64,000 bases of DNA from Bacillota bacterium (GTDB taxonomy: Bacteria; Bacillota; Negativicutes; Sporomusales; UBA7701). Positions 1-8,610 of the stretch are shown here, piece after piece. The stretch spans positions 19,957 to 83,956 of the forward strand of contig JAEZJM010000036.1 of assembly GCA_023415775.1 (NCBI GenBank). Reading direction: 5' to 3'. The translations under genes and the position numbers were made by a program. The stretch's first letter is position 1; every line of letters begins with the position of its first letter. The notes beneath the pieces are model-generated. The model made no database searches. It was not told where the DNA came from and saw only the letters and a list, made by a program, of their open reading frames with translations.

Positions 1-718
1 CAGCCTCAAAGACATGCCCACCGAACTGCCGCCCGGGCTCGTCCTCGGCGCCGTCACCGAGCGGATCGACCCCGGTGACGCCCTCGTCAGCCCCAAATAC
101 AGGACCCTCGACAACCTGCCGCGCGGCGCGCGGGTCGGCACCTCCAGCCTGCGGCGCAAAGCCCAGCTCCTGGCCTGCCGCCCAGACCTCGTCATCGCCG
201 ACCTGCGCGGCAACCTCGACACCCGGCTCGCCAAACTCGCCAGCCAGGAGCTCGACGCCATCGTCCTCGCCGTCGCCGGCCTTGCCCGCCTGGGCTGGGG
301 AGACCGCATCACCCAGATCCTGCCGCGGGAGATATGTCTGCCGGCGGTAGGGCAGGGGGCGCTGGCCATCGAAGCCCGCGAAGGCGACAGCCGCGTCCTG
401 GAAATGCTGGCCTTCCTCCACCATGGAGAAACAGCCGCCGCCGTGACCGCCGAGCGCGCCTTTCTGAACGAAGTCGAAGGCGGCTGCCAGGTGCCCATCG
501 GCGTCTTCGGCCGCATCGCGGCTGACGCTCTCGTGCTGGACGCCGTCATCCTGTCCGGCGACGGCAAAACCAGACTGGCCGACGCCATCAGCGGCCCGCC
601 GGCGGAGGCCGAAACCCTCGGCCGCACGCTCGCGCGCCGCATGTACGCGGCCGGCGGCCGGGAAATACTCGCCGGCCTCGTAGGCTACGGCAAGGTCAAG
701 GAGGAAGGAAATGAATAA
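1..718 (+). CDS. hemC: Hydroxymethylbilane synthase, 5' end cut by window edge
   Basis: Porphobilinogen deaminase joins four porphobilinogen units into hydroxymethylbilane in tetrapyrrole synthesis. The frame is open from base 2 and begins in the conserved HSLKD region (SLKDMPTELP is visible), so roughly the first 70 residues lie outside the window. The cofactor-binding cysteine is seen in EGGCQVPIG (codon at about base 485), and the SSLRRKAQL and DLRGNLDTR segments are typical of the substrate and cofactor pocket. The stop overlaps the start of the next gene by 8 bases, so the two are probably translationally coupled. Identity is secure; only the N-terminus is unseen. Confidence 0.95.
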   Translation, partial: SLKDMPTELPPGLVLGAVTERIDPGDALVSPKYRTLDNLPRGARVGTSSLRRKAQLLACRPDLVIADLRGNLDTRLAKLASQELDAIVLAVAGLARLGWGDRITQILPREICLPAVGQGALAIEAREGDSRVLEMLAFLHHGETAAAVTAERAFLNEVEGGCQVPIGVFGRIAADALVLDAVILSGDGKTRLADAISGPPAEAETLGRTLARRMYAAGGREILAGLVGYGKVKEEGNE

Positions 719-2237
719 AGGCATGGTATACCTCGTGGGCGCCGGCCCCGGGGATTATAAACTCATCAGCGTCAAAGGCCAGGAATGCATCGCCAAAGCC
801 GACTGCCTCGTCTACGACCGCCTGGCCGACGACCGCCTGTTGTCCCACGCCCGCGAGGGCGTCGAACTCATCTACGTCGGCAAGGCGTCCAGCGACCACA
901 CCCTCAGCCAGGAAGGCATCAACGCCCTGCTTGTCGCCAAAGCCCGGGAAGGCAAAACCGTCGTCCGCCTCAAGGGCGGCGACCCGTTCGTCTTCGGGCG
1001 GGGCGGGGAGGAGGCGCTCGAGCTCGTCGCCGCCGGCATCCCCTTCGAAGTCGTGCCAGGCGTCACCTCGGCCATCGCCGTGCCGGCCTATGCCGGCATC
1101 CCCGTCACCCACCGCGGCATCGCCACCTCCTTTGCCGTCATCACCGGCCACGAAGACCCCGCCAAAACCGAGTCCTCCCTCCGCTGGGACAAACTCGCCC
1201 ACGGCGCCGACACCCTCGTCTTCCTCATGGGAATCGAAAACCTTCCCCACATCGCCGCCAAACTCATCGAACACGGCCGGCCGGCAGCCACGCCCGCGGC
1301 TATCATCCGCTGGGGCACAAAGCTCGAGCAGGAAGTGCTCGTCACCACCATCGGCACTGCGGCGGCCGACGTCGCCGCGCGCGGCCTCAAACCCCCGGCC
1401 ATCTTCCTCGTCGGCGAGGTCTGCGCCCTGCGCGACAAGCTCGCCTGGTTCGATAAGCGGCCGCTCTTCGGCAAAAAAGTGCTTGTCACCCGGGCCCGCG
1501 AGCAGGCCAGCATCCTCACCGCCGCCCTCGAGGAACTCGGGGCGGAATGCCTTGAAGCGCCTGCGATAAAAATCGTTCCCCCCGAAAGCTACGCCGCCCT
1601 CGACGCCGCCATTGGCGGCCTGGCCGCCTACGACTGGCTCATCTTCACCAGCGCCAACGGCGTCGACCACTTCTTCGCCCGCCTCCGCCAAGCCGGCCGC
1701 GACGCCCGCGCCCTCGGCGGCCGCAAAGTGGCCGCCATCGGCGCCGCCACCGCCGAAAGACTCCGTCAACACGGCATCCTCGCCGACATCGTCCCGGCCG
1801 AATTTCGCGCCGAAGGCATAATCGCCGCCCTCGAAAACCTCGTCGCGTCGGGGATGAAGGTACTTATCCCGCGCGCCGAAGTGGCCCGCGACATCCTCCC
1901 CGACAAACTGCGCGAACTGGGCGCGGCCGTCGACGTCGTCACCGCCTACCGCACCGTCAGCGGCGGCAGCGACGGTCAGGACCTCGCCGCCAGGCTGTCC
2001 GCCGGCGCCATCGACCTCGTCACCTTTACAAGCTCATCGACCGTCACCAACCTGCTCGATCTGCTGGGGGAGGGCGGCCCGGCCCTCGTGGCCAAAGCCA
2101 AAGTCGCCTGCATCGGCCCCATCACCGCTGCCACCTGCCTGGACAAAGGCATCAAACCCGACATCGTCGCCGACGAATTCACAATTGCCGGCCTCGTCGA
2201 GGCCATCGGCAACCTATACAAGGAGGGGTTGGCATGA
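711..2237 (+). CDS. cobA-hemD: Uroporphyrinogen-III methyltransferase / uroporphyrinogen-III synthase fusion
   Basis: A 508-residue two-domain enzyme. Residues about 1-250 are the SAM-dependent uroporphyrinogen-III C-methyltransferase (VYLVGAGPGD near the N-terminus, then GDPFVFGRGGEE), which makes precorrin-2 for siroheme and cobalamin. Residues about 250-508 are uroporphyrinogen-III synthase, starting at KKVLVTRAREQ, which cyclises hydroxymethylbilane. The fusion is common in Clostridia and Negativicutes and puts the branch-point synthase and the branch enzyme in one chain. The ATG at 711 has the ribosome site AAGGAGGAA just upstream, inside hemC. The stop overlaps hemB in an ATGA arrangement. 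Confidence 0.95.
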   Translation: MNKGMVYLVGAGPGDYKLISVKGQECIAKADCLVYDRLADDRLLSHAREGVELIYVGKASSDHTLSQEGINALLVAKAREGKTVVRLKGGDPFVFGRGGEEALELVAAGIPFEVVPGVTSAIAVPAYAGIPVTHRGIATSFAVITGHEDPAKTESSLRWDKLAHGADTLVFLMGIENLPHIAAKLIEHGRPAATPAAIIRWGTKLEQEVLVTTIGTAAADVAARGLKPPAIFLVGEVCALRDKLAWFDKRPLFGKKVLVTRAREQASILTAALEELGAECLEAPAIKIVPPESYAALDAAIGGLAAYDWLIFTSANGVDHFFARLRQAGRDARALGGRKVAAIGAATAERLRQHGILADIVPAEFRAEGIIAALENLVASGMKVLIPRAEVARDILPDKLRELGAAVDVVTAYRTVSGGSDGQDLAARLSAGAIDLVTFTSSSTVTNLLDLLGEGGPALVAKAKVACIGPITAATCLDKGIKPDIVADEFTIAGLVEAIGNLYKEGLA

Positions 2238-3208
2238 CAAAACCGTACATCCGCCCGCGCCGCCTGCGGGCCTCGGAACCCATCCGCGCCCTCGTGCGCG
2301 AAACAATCCTCACCCCCGCCGACCTGGTCTATCCCCTGTTCGTCGTTCCCGGCGAAAAAGTCAGGAACGAGATATCCTCAATGCCCGGCATCCACCATCT
2401 CTCGACCGACATGGCGGTCGAGGAGGCCAAAATGGCCCGGACCCTCGGCATCCCGGCGGTGCTCGTTTTCGGTCTGCCGGAATACAAGGACGAGCAGGGC
2501 TCCAGCGCCTGGGGCGCTGACCAGCCGGTGCAGCGGGCCATCGCCCGCATCAAAGACGCCGTCCCCGGTCTGGCCGTCATCAGCGACGTCTGCATGTGCG
2601 AATACACCAGCCACGGCCACTGCGGCCTCATCAAAGGCGGCGACGTCGACAACGACGCCACCCTCGGGCTGCTCGCCAAAACCGCCCTCAGCCATGCCGT
2701 CGCCGGCGCCGACATGGTCGCACCCTCCGACATGATGGACGGGCGGGTTGCCGCCATCCGCGCCGCGCTCGACCAGAACGGTTACGACAACGTCAGCATC
2801 ATGTCCTACGCCGCCAAATACGCCTCCGCCTACTACGGCCCCTTCCGCGACGCCGCCCAGTCCGCGCCCCAGTTCGGAGACCGCCGTAGCTACCAGATGG
2901 ATCCCGCCAACGTCCGCGAAGCCCTCAAAGAAGTCGCCCTCGACATCGAGGAAGGCGCCGACATCGTCATGGTCAAACCCGCTCTCGCCTACCTCGACGT
3001 CGTCCGCCAGGTCAAAGACAACTTCGACCTGCCGGTCGCCACCTACAACGTCAGCGGCGAATACGCCATGGTCAAGGCGGCCGCGGCCAACGGCTGGATC
3101 GACGAAAAGCGCATCGTCCTCGAAACCCTCACCGGCTTCAAACGGGCCGGCGCCGACATCATCATCACCTACCACGCCCCGGACGCCGTCCGGTGGCTCA
3201 ACGGCTAA
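2234..3208 (+). CDS. hemB: Delta-aminolevulinic acid dehydratase (porphobilinogen synthase)
   Basis: Condenses two 5-aminolevulinate molecules to porphobilinogen. The 324-residue length is normal for the family. The zinc-ligand motif CMCEYTSHGHCG is intact, so this is the Zn-dependent rather than the Mg-only type. The two active-site lysine contexts are visible, AAKYASAYYGPFRDA and MVKPALAYLD, as is the C-terminal YNVSGEYAM segment. The start overlaps the cobA-hemD stop by four bases (ATGA) with the ribosome site AAGGAGGGG inside the upstream gene. It is part of a four-gene heme operon. Confidence 0.96.
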   Translation: MTKPYIRPRRLRASEPIRALVRETILTPADLVYPLFVVPGEKVRNEISSMPGIHHLSTDMAVEEAKMARTLGIPAVLVFGLPEYKDEQGSSAWGADQPVQRAIARIKDAVPGLAVISDVCMCEYTSHGHCGLIKGGDVDNDATLGLLAKTALSHAVAGADMVAPSDMMDGRVAAIRAALDQNGYDNVSIMSYAAKYASAYYGPFRDAAQSAPQFGDRRSYQMDPANVREALKEVALDIEEGADIVMVKPALAYLDVVRQVKDNFDLPVATYNVSGEYAMVKAAAANGWIDEKRIVLETLTGFKRAGADIIITYHAPDAVRWLNG

Positions 3209-3223
3209 AAGGAGGAAAAGAGC

Positions 3224-4534
3224 ATGGCCTTCACCCTCGACAAATCGGCGGCCGCCTTCGAAGAAGCCAAGCGCCACATCCCCGGCGGCGTCAACAGCCC
3301 TGTCCGCTCCTTCCGCGGCGTCGGCGGCACCCCCGCATTCATTTCCGCCGCCAGGGGCAGCCGCCTCTACGACATCGACAACAACCAATACATCGACTAT
3401 GTCGGCTCCTGGGGGCCGATGATCCTCGGCCACGCCCATCCGGCCGTCACCGAGGCCCTCCGCGAAGCCATCGGCCGCGGCACCAGCTACGGCGCGCCCA
3501 CCCTCCTCGAAACCGAGCTCGCCCAGCTCGTCAAAGCGGCCGTGCCGTCCATGGACCTCGTCCGCTTCGTCAACTCCGGCACCGAGGCCACCATGAGCGT
3601 CCTCCGCCTCGCCCGCGCCTACACCAAACGCAGCAAAATCGTCAAATTCGCCGGCTGCTACCACGGTCACCACGACAGCCTGCTCGTCAAAGCCGGCTCG
3701 GGCGCCACCACCCTTGGCATCCCCGACAGCCCCGGCGTTCCCGAAAGCATTGCCGCCACAACCCTCACCGCCGCCTACAACGACATCGCCGGCCTTGCCG
3801 ACCTCTTCCACCGCCACGGCGAAGACATCGCCGCCGTTATCATCGAGCCGGTGCCCGGCAACATGGGCCTCGTCCTGCCGCGGGACGGCTATCTGCAGGC
3901 GGTGCGCGACCTCACCGCCAAATACGACAGCCTGCTCATATTCGACGAAGTAATGTCCGGCTTCCGCGTCGCCTACGGCGGCGCCCAGGCGGCCTTCGGC
4001 ATCACCCCCGACCTCACCTGCCTCGGCAAAGTCATCGGTGGCGGCCTGCCGGTCGGCGCCTACGGCGGCCGGCGCGACATAATGGAGCACATCGCCCCGG
4101 CCGGCCCCGTCTACCAGGCCGGCACCCTCAGCGGCAATCCACTCGCCATGACCGCCGGCATCGTCACCCTCAAGGCCATCGGCGCCCCCGGCTACTACGA
4201 CCGGCTGACCGAAAAGACGGCCGTGCTGTGCGCCGGCGTCAAGGCCCAGGCCGAGAAATTCGGCTTCGAGTTCCAGCATCACCAGCTCGGCTCGATGTTC
4301 GGCCTCTTCTTCACCGCCGAACCGGTATACGACTACGACAGCGCCAAACTCTCCGACGTCGGCGCCTTCAACACCTATTTTCACGCCATGCTCGCCCAGG
4401 GCGTCTACCTCGCGCCCTCACAGTTCGAGGCCGCCTTCATGTCCTCGGCCCACTCCGACGACGACATCGCCGCCACCATCGCCGCCAGCGCCGCTGCGTT
4501 CGCCAAAGTGGCCGATTATCTGAAAAACAAATAA
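3224..4534 (+). CDS. hemL: Glutamate-1-semialdehyde 2,1-aminomutase
   Basis: PLP enzyme that converts glutamate-1-semialdehyde to 5-aminolevulinate, the first committed step of the C5 pathway, so the organism makes heme from glutamyl-tRNA. It has 436 residues with the family landmarks PGGVNSPVRSF near the N-terminus, NSGTEATMS, the PLP-region FDEVMSGFR, and the Schiff-base lysine in CLGKVIGGGLPVGAYGG. It begins 15 bases after hemB with ribosome site AAAGGAGG. It ends the operon, since a hairpin with a T-run follows directly. Confidence 0.96.
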   Translation: MAFTLDKSAAAFEEAKRHIPGGVNSPVRSFRGVGGTPAFISAARGSRLYDIDNNQYIDYVGSWGPMILGHAHPAVTEALREAIGRGTSYGAPTLLETELAQLVKAAVPSMDLVRFVNSGTEATMSVLRLARAYTKRSKIVKFAGCYHGHHDSLLVKAGSGATTLGIPDSPGVPESIAATTLTAAYNDIAGLADLFHRHGEDIAAVIIEPVPGNMGLVLPRDGYLQAVRDLTAKYDSLLIFDEVMSGFRVAYGGAQAAFGITPDLTCLGKVIGGGLPVGAYGGRRDIMEHIAPAGPVYQAGTLSGNPLAMTAGIVTLKAIGAPGYYDRLTEKTAVLCAGVKAQAEKFGFEFQHHQLGSMFGLFFTAEPVYDYDSAKLSDVGAFNTYFHAMLAQGVYLAPSQFEAAFMSSAHSDDDIAATIAASAAAFAKVADYLKNK

Positions 4535-4563
4535 AATACCGGCAAAAATAGCGGTATTTTTGT
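4533..4563 (+). terminator. Rho-independent terminator of the heme operon
   Basis: A 9-bp perfect stem (AAAATACCG / CGGTATTTT) with a 10-base loop continues into a T-run. It starts at the hemL stop codon, so the operon probably ends here. Confidence 0.75.
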
Positions 4564-4714
4564 GTATACATGAAAAAATGGGAGCCTATGGCTTAATACG
4601 GTAGTGCCTGCGGCCCCTAGTTTGTGTTAAAATAGATACATCTTGGGCGAACTTTTGTCTGCATGCGGAAAGTCAGCAGCAAAAACAGTCTACACAGAGG
4701 CAGGTGCTCGATAC

Positions 4715-5878
4715 TTGGACATCGCAGAGCGGGTCGCGGCCAACCGCAATTACATCGTGGACATGCGGCGGCACTTCCGGATGTACCCGGAAGTGGGCGG
4801 CGAGGAACGCGAAACGCAGAAAAAAATCATGGCCGAACTTGCGGCCATGGGCATCAAAGCCCGGGAAGCCGGCGGCACGGGAGTCATCGCCGACATCCCC
4901 GGCGCCCCGGGCGGCAAGACCGTCGCCATGAGGGCCGATATCGACGCTCTCCCCATCAACGACGAAAGCGAAAAACCCTACAAATCCCGCATCAAAGGCG
5001 TCTGTCACGCCTGCGGCCACGACGGCCACGCGGCCATGCTGCTCGGGGCGGCCAAGACGTTCGCCGCCATGGGCGCTGAGTTGCCCGGAAGCGTGCGCCT
5101 CATCTTCCAGCCCAGCGAGGAGCGCTTCCCCGGCGGGGCGGAAATTATGATCGCGGCCGGCGCGATGGACGGCGTCGATGCCGTCGTTGGCGCCCATCTC
5201 TGGCAGCCCCTGCCGGTCGGCTTCATCGGCGTCACCAACGGGGCGCTCATGGCCTCCCCCGACGAATTCACCATCACCATCCAGGGCAAAGGCGGCCACG
5301 GCTCCATGCCCCACCAAACCGTCGACTCCATCCTCGTCGCCGCCCAGCTCGTGCTGGCTCTCCGCACCATCACCGGCGCCAACGTCGACCCCCGCGAACA
5401 GGCCGTCCTCACCATCGGCATGTTCAAGGCCGGCGAAGTATTCAACATCATCCCCGATACCGCTGTCCTCAAAGGCACGGTCCGCTCCTTCGACCAGAGC
5501 GTACGCGACGCCGTCTTCGCCCAGATGGAAGCCTACTGCCGCGGCATCTGCGCCGCCTCGGGCGCCGGCTATACCATCGACCCCATCTTCGGCTACCCGC
5601 CGGTGGTCAACAACCCGAAAGTAACCGCGGTAGTCGCCGCGGCCGGGCGCGAGGTGGCCGGCGTCGAAATCCAGGACGTCAAGCCGCTCATGGTCGGCGA
5701 AGACTTTTCCTACTACCAGCACAAGGCTCCCGGCTCCTTCTTCCTTGTCGGCGCCGGCAATCCCGCCAAAGGCTGCATCCATCCTCACCATCATCCCAAA
5801 TTCGACATCGACGAAGACGCCCTGGGATACGGCTCGGCAACGATGGTCAGAACGGTGCTCAAACTGCTCGCCGGGTAA
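4715..5878 (+). CDS. M20 family metallo-amidohydrolase (IAA-amino acid hydrolase / N-acyl aminoacylase type)
   Basis: Predicted zinc-dependent hydrolase of N-acyl or N-acetyl amino acid conjugates, cytoplasmic. Landmarks are RADIDALPI, HACGHDGHAAMLLGAA, FQPSEE, GGHGSMPHQTVDS for the dimerisation domain, and a C-terminal HPHHHPKFDIDE metal region. The frame can be extended to a TTG at 4643, but that start has no ribosome site and lies only about 10 bases past a possible -10 (TAAAAT, 4628-4633). The TTG at 4715, preceded by GAGGCAGGTG, gives an N-terminus of the usual length (387 residues). A symporter pair follows, so uptake and hydrolysis of the same compound class is a reasonable inference. 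The exact substrate is unknown. Confidence 0.88.
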   Translation: MDIAERVAANRNYIVDMRRHFRMYPEVGGEERETQKKIMAELAAMGIKAREAGGTGVIADIPGAPGGKTVAMRADIDALPINDESEKPYKSRIKGVCHACGHDGHAAMLLGAAKTFAAMGAELPGSVRLIFQPSEERFPGGAEIMIAAGAMDGVDAVVGAHLWQPLPVGFIGVTNGALMASPDEFTITIQGKGGHGSMPHQTVDSILVAAQLVLALRTITGANVDPREQAVLTIGMFKAGEVFNIIPDTAVLKGTVRSFDQSVRDAVFAQMEAYCRGICAASGAGYTIDPIFGYPPVVNNPKVTAVVAAAGREVAGVEIQDVKPLMVGEDFSYYQHKAPGSFFLVGAGNPAKGCIHPHHHPKFDIDEDALGYGSATMVRTVLKLLAG

Positions 5879-5908
5879 GCAGGCAAAAATCAAGGCACAA
5901 CGAAGTGC

Positions 5909-5938
5909 TTGATCATAAGATGTTTACCGAGGTATAAA
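5909..5938 (+). promoter_or_regulatory. Possible sigma-A promoter before the symporter pair
   Basis: TTGATC (5909-5914), an 18-base spacer and TATAAA (5933-5938) resemble a vegetative promoter. The -35 overlaps the right arm of a small hairpin (5889-5913, ATCAAGGCAC / GTGCTTGAT with one bulge), which could be a weak terminator for the amidohydrolase gene. Confidence 0.4.
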
Positions 5939-5959
5939 ATTTTTAAGTGAGGTGAGAAC

Positions 5960-6157
5960 GTGAATCCGGTAAAAGTCATCCTGACCCTTTTCCCCTTCGT
6001 ATGGACGATTGGTGCGCTTCCTTTCGTCAACACAGTTAAGCCGATCGTTTTCGGCCTGCCCTTCCTGGCATTCTGGCTGTGCTGCACCATCCCGATCTCG
6101 TTCGTATGTCTGAGCATTCTCTACAAAATGGATTCCGGCAAAAACGAAGAGGAATAG
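5960..6157 (+). CDS. DUF3311-type small membrane protein
   Basis: A 65-residue protein with two predicted membrane helices (about residues 5-25 and 30-55) and a charged C-terminus (KMDSGKNEEE). Small proteins of this kind, annotated DUF3311, are usually encoded directly before a sodium:solute symporter and are thought to be accessory subunits. That is the arrangement here, with the symporter starting 23 bases later. GTG start with ribosome site GTGAGGTGAG. The molecular role is not known. Confidence 0.8.
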   Translation: MNPVKVILTLFPFVWTIGALPFVNTVKPIVFGLPFLAFWLCCTIPISFVCLSILYKMDSGKNEEE

Positions 6158-6180
6158 GTTGAAAGGAGGTAACGCAGATT

Positions 6181-7650
6181 ATGTCCAATGAAACAATGGC
6201 CCTTGCCATAATATTCGCATTTGTAATCGGAACCACCATCGTTGGTATGATCCCCGGCATGAACAAAAAAATGAGCCTCGAGGAATGGGCGGTCGGCGGC
6301 CGTAGCTTCGGACGCTGGCTCAACTGGTTCATCCTCGCCGGCGAAATATACACCGCGTTCGCCTTCCTTGGCGGCAGCGGCTGGGCGTACGCCCGCGGCG
6401 GCCCCACCTTCTACATACTCGGTTACGGCGCCTTGGCGTACATCGTAGGCTACTACGTCCTGCCCGCCATCGCCCCCATCGGCCGCAAACACGGCCTCAT
6501 GACCCAGCCCGACCTCGTCGAGCACATGTATGACAGCAAATGGCTCGGCATCCTCACCGCCTGCGTCGGCGTCGCCTTCCTGATGCCGTACCTGCAGCTC
6601 CAGCTCACCGGCCTCGGCCTGATTATCGAGACCTGCTCCTACGGCTTCATCGGCCGCGTGCCGGCTATGCTCATCGCCTTCACCATGGTCGCCGCCTTCG
6701 TCTACCTCAGCGGCCTGAAAGGCGTCGCCTCCACCGCCGTCATCAAAGACGTCGTCATGATCGTCGCCGTTGCCTTCTTCGGACTCTACCTGCCCATCCA
6801 CTTCTTCGGCAGCGTCGGCGGCATGTTCGAAGCGCTGGACGCCGCCAAGCCCGGCTTCCTGGCCTTGCCGGGCGGCACCAAAGTCCTCGACGTCAGCTGG
6901 GCGATGTCCACCCTCGTCCTCACCAGTCTCGGCTTTTACATGTGGCCCCACTTCTCGGCCAACAGCTTCAGCGCCAAGAGCCCGGACGTGCTGCGCCACA
7001 ACGCCATCTATCTGCCGCTCTATCAGATATGCCTCATTTTCCCGATGCTGATCGGCTTTACCGCCCTCCTGGTTCTCACCCCGGCCCTCAAGGTGCCTGA
7101 CATGGCTTTCATGGCCATCGTCCAGCAGGTCTTCCCCGGCTGGGCTCTCGGCCTCGTGGGCGGCGCCGGCGCGCTGGCCTGCATGATCCCGGCCGCTGAC
7201 CTCATCCTCTCCACCTCGATGCTCTTCACCCGCAACATTTACGTCCGCACGATCGGCCAGGGCGCCAGCCACGAAACCCAGGCCAGGCTCGCAAGACTAC
7301 TGGTTCTCGTTCTCACCGCCGTCGCGCTCACTCTGGCGATCTACGCTCCCAACATGCTCGTCAACCTGCTCCTCACCGGCTACTCCGGTGTCACCCAGTT
7401 TTTCCCGATGATCGTCCTCGGCCTCTTCTGGAAACGGGCCACCAAGGTCGCCGCCTACTGCGGCCTGATCACCGGCGAATTCCTGGTCTTCTACCTCATC
7501 CTCAACAAGATGGATCCGTTCGCCATCGCCGGCCTGCACCTCAACGCCGGCTTCGTCGCCCTGGTCGTCAACTTTGTGGTCTTTGTCGTTGTCAGCCTGG
7601 CGACGAGTACGCCGGCGACCATCGAGCGCAAAGCCAAAGCCATAGGCTAA
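6181..7650 (+). CDS. Sodium:solute symporter family transporter
   Basis: A 489-residue integral membrane protein of the SSF (SLC5-like) family with about 13 predicted helices. The N-terminal EEWAVGGRSFGRWLNWFILAG and the following FLGGSGWAYARGG are the usual SSF signature. Ribosome site AAAGGAGGT precedes the ATG. It is probably co-transcribed with the DUF3311 protein and may import the substrate of the upstream amidohydrolase, though solute specificity cannot be read from sequence. It is followed 14 bases after its stop by a dispersed hairpin element and then a terminator. Confidence 0.9.
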   Translation: MSNETMALAIIFAFVIGTTIVGMIPGMNKKMSLEEWAVGGRSFGRWLNWFILAGEIYTAFAFLGGSGWAYARGGPTFYILGYGALAYIVGYYVLPAIAPIGRKHGLMTQPDLVEHMYDSKWLGILTACVGVAFLMPYLQLQLTGLGLIIETCSYGFIGRVPAMLIAFTMVAAFVYLSGLKGVASTAVIKDVVMIVAVAFFGLYLPIHFFGSVGGMFEALDAAKPGFLALPGGTKVLDVSWAMSTLVLTSLGFYMWPHFSANSFSAKSPDVLRHNAIYLPLYQICLIFPMLIGFTALLVLTPALKVPDMAFMAIVQQVFPGWALGLVGGAGALACMIPAADLILSTSMLFTRNIYVRTIGQGASHETQARLARLLVLVLTAVALTLAIYAPNMLVNLLLTGYSGVTQFFPMIVLGLFWKRATKVAAYCGLITGEFLVFYLILNKMDPFAIAGLHLNAGFVALVVNFVVFVVVSLATSTPATIERKAKAIG

Positions 7651-7664
7651 GCTTTGTTTTCGGG

Positions 7665-7790
7665 GGCAGGCCGTTGATGACCACCATCTGCGGCGTTGCT
7701 CCTCAAAGCGCTTGCTTGCGTACGACCGTGTACGCGGCGCGGCGCGCTTTTCCGGTGCGCCTTGCATCTGGCGGCCCTGAACGGCCTGCC
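7665..7790. repeat. Dispersed long-hairpin element, copy A (type I)
   Basis: The outer arms are GGCAGGCCGTT and its exact complement. They are followed by CATCTGCGGCGTTG on the left and CGCCTTGCATCTGG on the right. At the tip sits a small hairpin, GCGTAC (7718-7723) and GTACGC (7730-7735). The variable outer segment pairs with its partner on the right. It lies between the symporter stop and its terminator. Five more copies are in this window. Confidence 0.85.
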
Positions 7791-7807
7791 GGCATCCCGG
7801 AACGGTT

Positions 7808-7842
7808 AAAACCCGGTACTCTTACGAGTGCCGGGTTTTTTT
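7808..7842 (+). terminator. Rho-independent terminator
   Basis: An 11-bp stem (ACCCGGTACTC / GAGTGCCGGGT, one G-T pair) with a TTAC loop is followed by a run of seven or more T. It ends the symporter transcript after repeat copy A. Confidence 0.85.
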
Positions 7843-8032
7843 GTTTGTCTGTCGCCTTTGTTCGCCGCGTCACGCAATCCGGCTGACCGGCCGCGACGGC
7901 GACATACGTTGCTTTACATAAATCAAAAGTACGTGAAAGAGAAAACTATCACATGTAAATGTTAAGAAAGTGGCAAAAATAACACATTAATAACTATTTA
8001 GTGAAAGATATAACGTTCTATAAATAACTTTA

Positions 8033-8061
8033 TTGACATTATAACCTTATTTAATTAAAAT
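8033..8061 (+). promoter_or_regulatory. Strong sigma-A promoter of the [FeFe] hydrogenase operon
   Basis: TTGACA (8033-8038), exactly 17 bases, then TAAAAT (8056-8061), inside a very AT-rich block (about 7910-8070) that contrasts with the GC-rich surroundings. Transcription would start near 8069, giving a leader of about 50 bases to the hydC ATG. No clear Rex or Fnr palindrome was found. Confidence 0.8.
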
Positions 8062-8118
8062 CAAATTACGTGAGACGATCAAACGCAAAAGGCGAGAAAA
8101 CGATAGGAGGAAAAAATT

Positions 8119-8610
8119 ATGTCTACCGTACTGCAAACCGTGACAGATATAGTGACCGCCCCGGCGACCGGGCAGGCCGCATTGCTGCAGGCGCTGCTGG
8201 CCGTCCAGGACGCCAGCCCCGAGAACTATGTCAGCGAGGAGGCGGTCAACGAAATCGCCCACCTCCTCGGCATCTCCCGCAGCCGCGTATACTCGACCGC
8301 CTCGTTTTACAGCGTCATATCGCTCAAACCGCGCGGCCGCCACATTGTCCGCGTCTGCATCAACGCCCCGTGCGAAAACGCCGGCAAACAGGCCGTCCTC
8401 GCCGCCCTCGAACAGGAACTGGGCGTCGGCCTGGGCGGCACCACCCCCGACGGCCGCTTCACCCTCGAAGGCGTAAGCTGCCTGGGAGCCTGTTACATGT
8501 CGCCGGCCATCAAAATAGACAAACAGCTTTACGGCAACCTGACGGCCGAAGCGGCCGTAGCGGTCATCCGCCGCTGCCGGGAGGAGGAGAACATTGGGCA
8601 CACCGCTTGA
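8119..8610 (+). CDS. hydC: Electron-bifurcating [FeFe] hydrogenase, gamma subunit (NuoE-like, [2Fe-2S])
   Basis: A 163-residue thioredoxin-fold ferredoxin of the NuoE/HndA family. Cluster ligands are visible as CINAPCENAG and CLGACYMSPA. In HydABC enzymes this subunit passes electrons between the flavin subunit and the rest of the complex. A strong ribosome site, AGGAGG (8105-8110), precedes the ATG. It is the first gene of hydC-hydB-hydA, all overlapping. Together they predict a soluble hydrogenase coupling NAD(H) and ferredoxin to H2. Bifurcation itself is inferred from family membership. Confidence 0.92.
   Translation: MSTVLQTVTDIVTAPATGQAALLQALLAVQDASPENYVSEEAVNEIAHLLGISRSRVYSTASFYSVISLKPRGRHIVRVCINAPCENAGKQAVLAALEQELGVGLGGTTPDGRFTLEGVSCLGACYMSPAIKIDKQLYGNLTAEAAVAVIRRCREEENIGHTA

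Noticed and set aside
2378..4384. Long minus-strand open frame (668 codons) opposite hemB and hemL
   Set aside because: Low-complexity Gly/Val/Asp-rich translation caused by high GC on the antisense strand; the plus-strand genes have clear homology and motifs.
3193..4551. Long plus-strand frame overlapping hemL
   Set aside because: Arg/Pro/His-rich shadow translation of hemL in another frame, without any recognisable motif.
4643..4714. Upstream TTG start for the M20 amidohydrolase
   Set aside because: No ribosome site and too close to a possible -10 box; the TTG at 4715 fits the family N-terminus.
7911..8032. Possible Rex or Fnr operator upstream of the hydrogenase promoter
   Set aside because: The region is AT-rich, but no TTGTGA/TCACAA-type palindrome or TTGAT-N4-ATCAA site was found.
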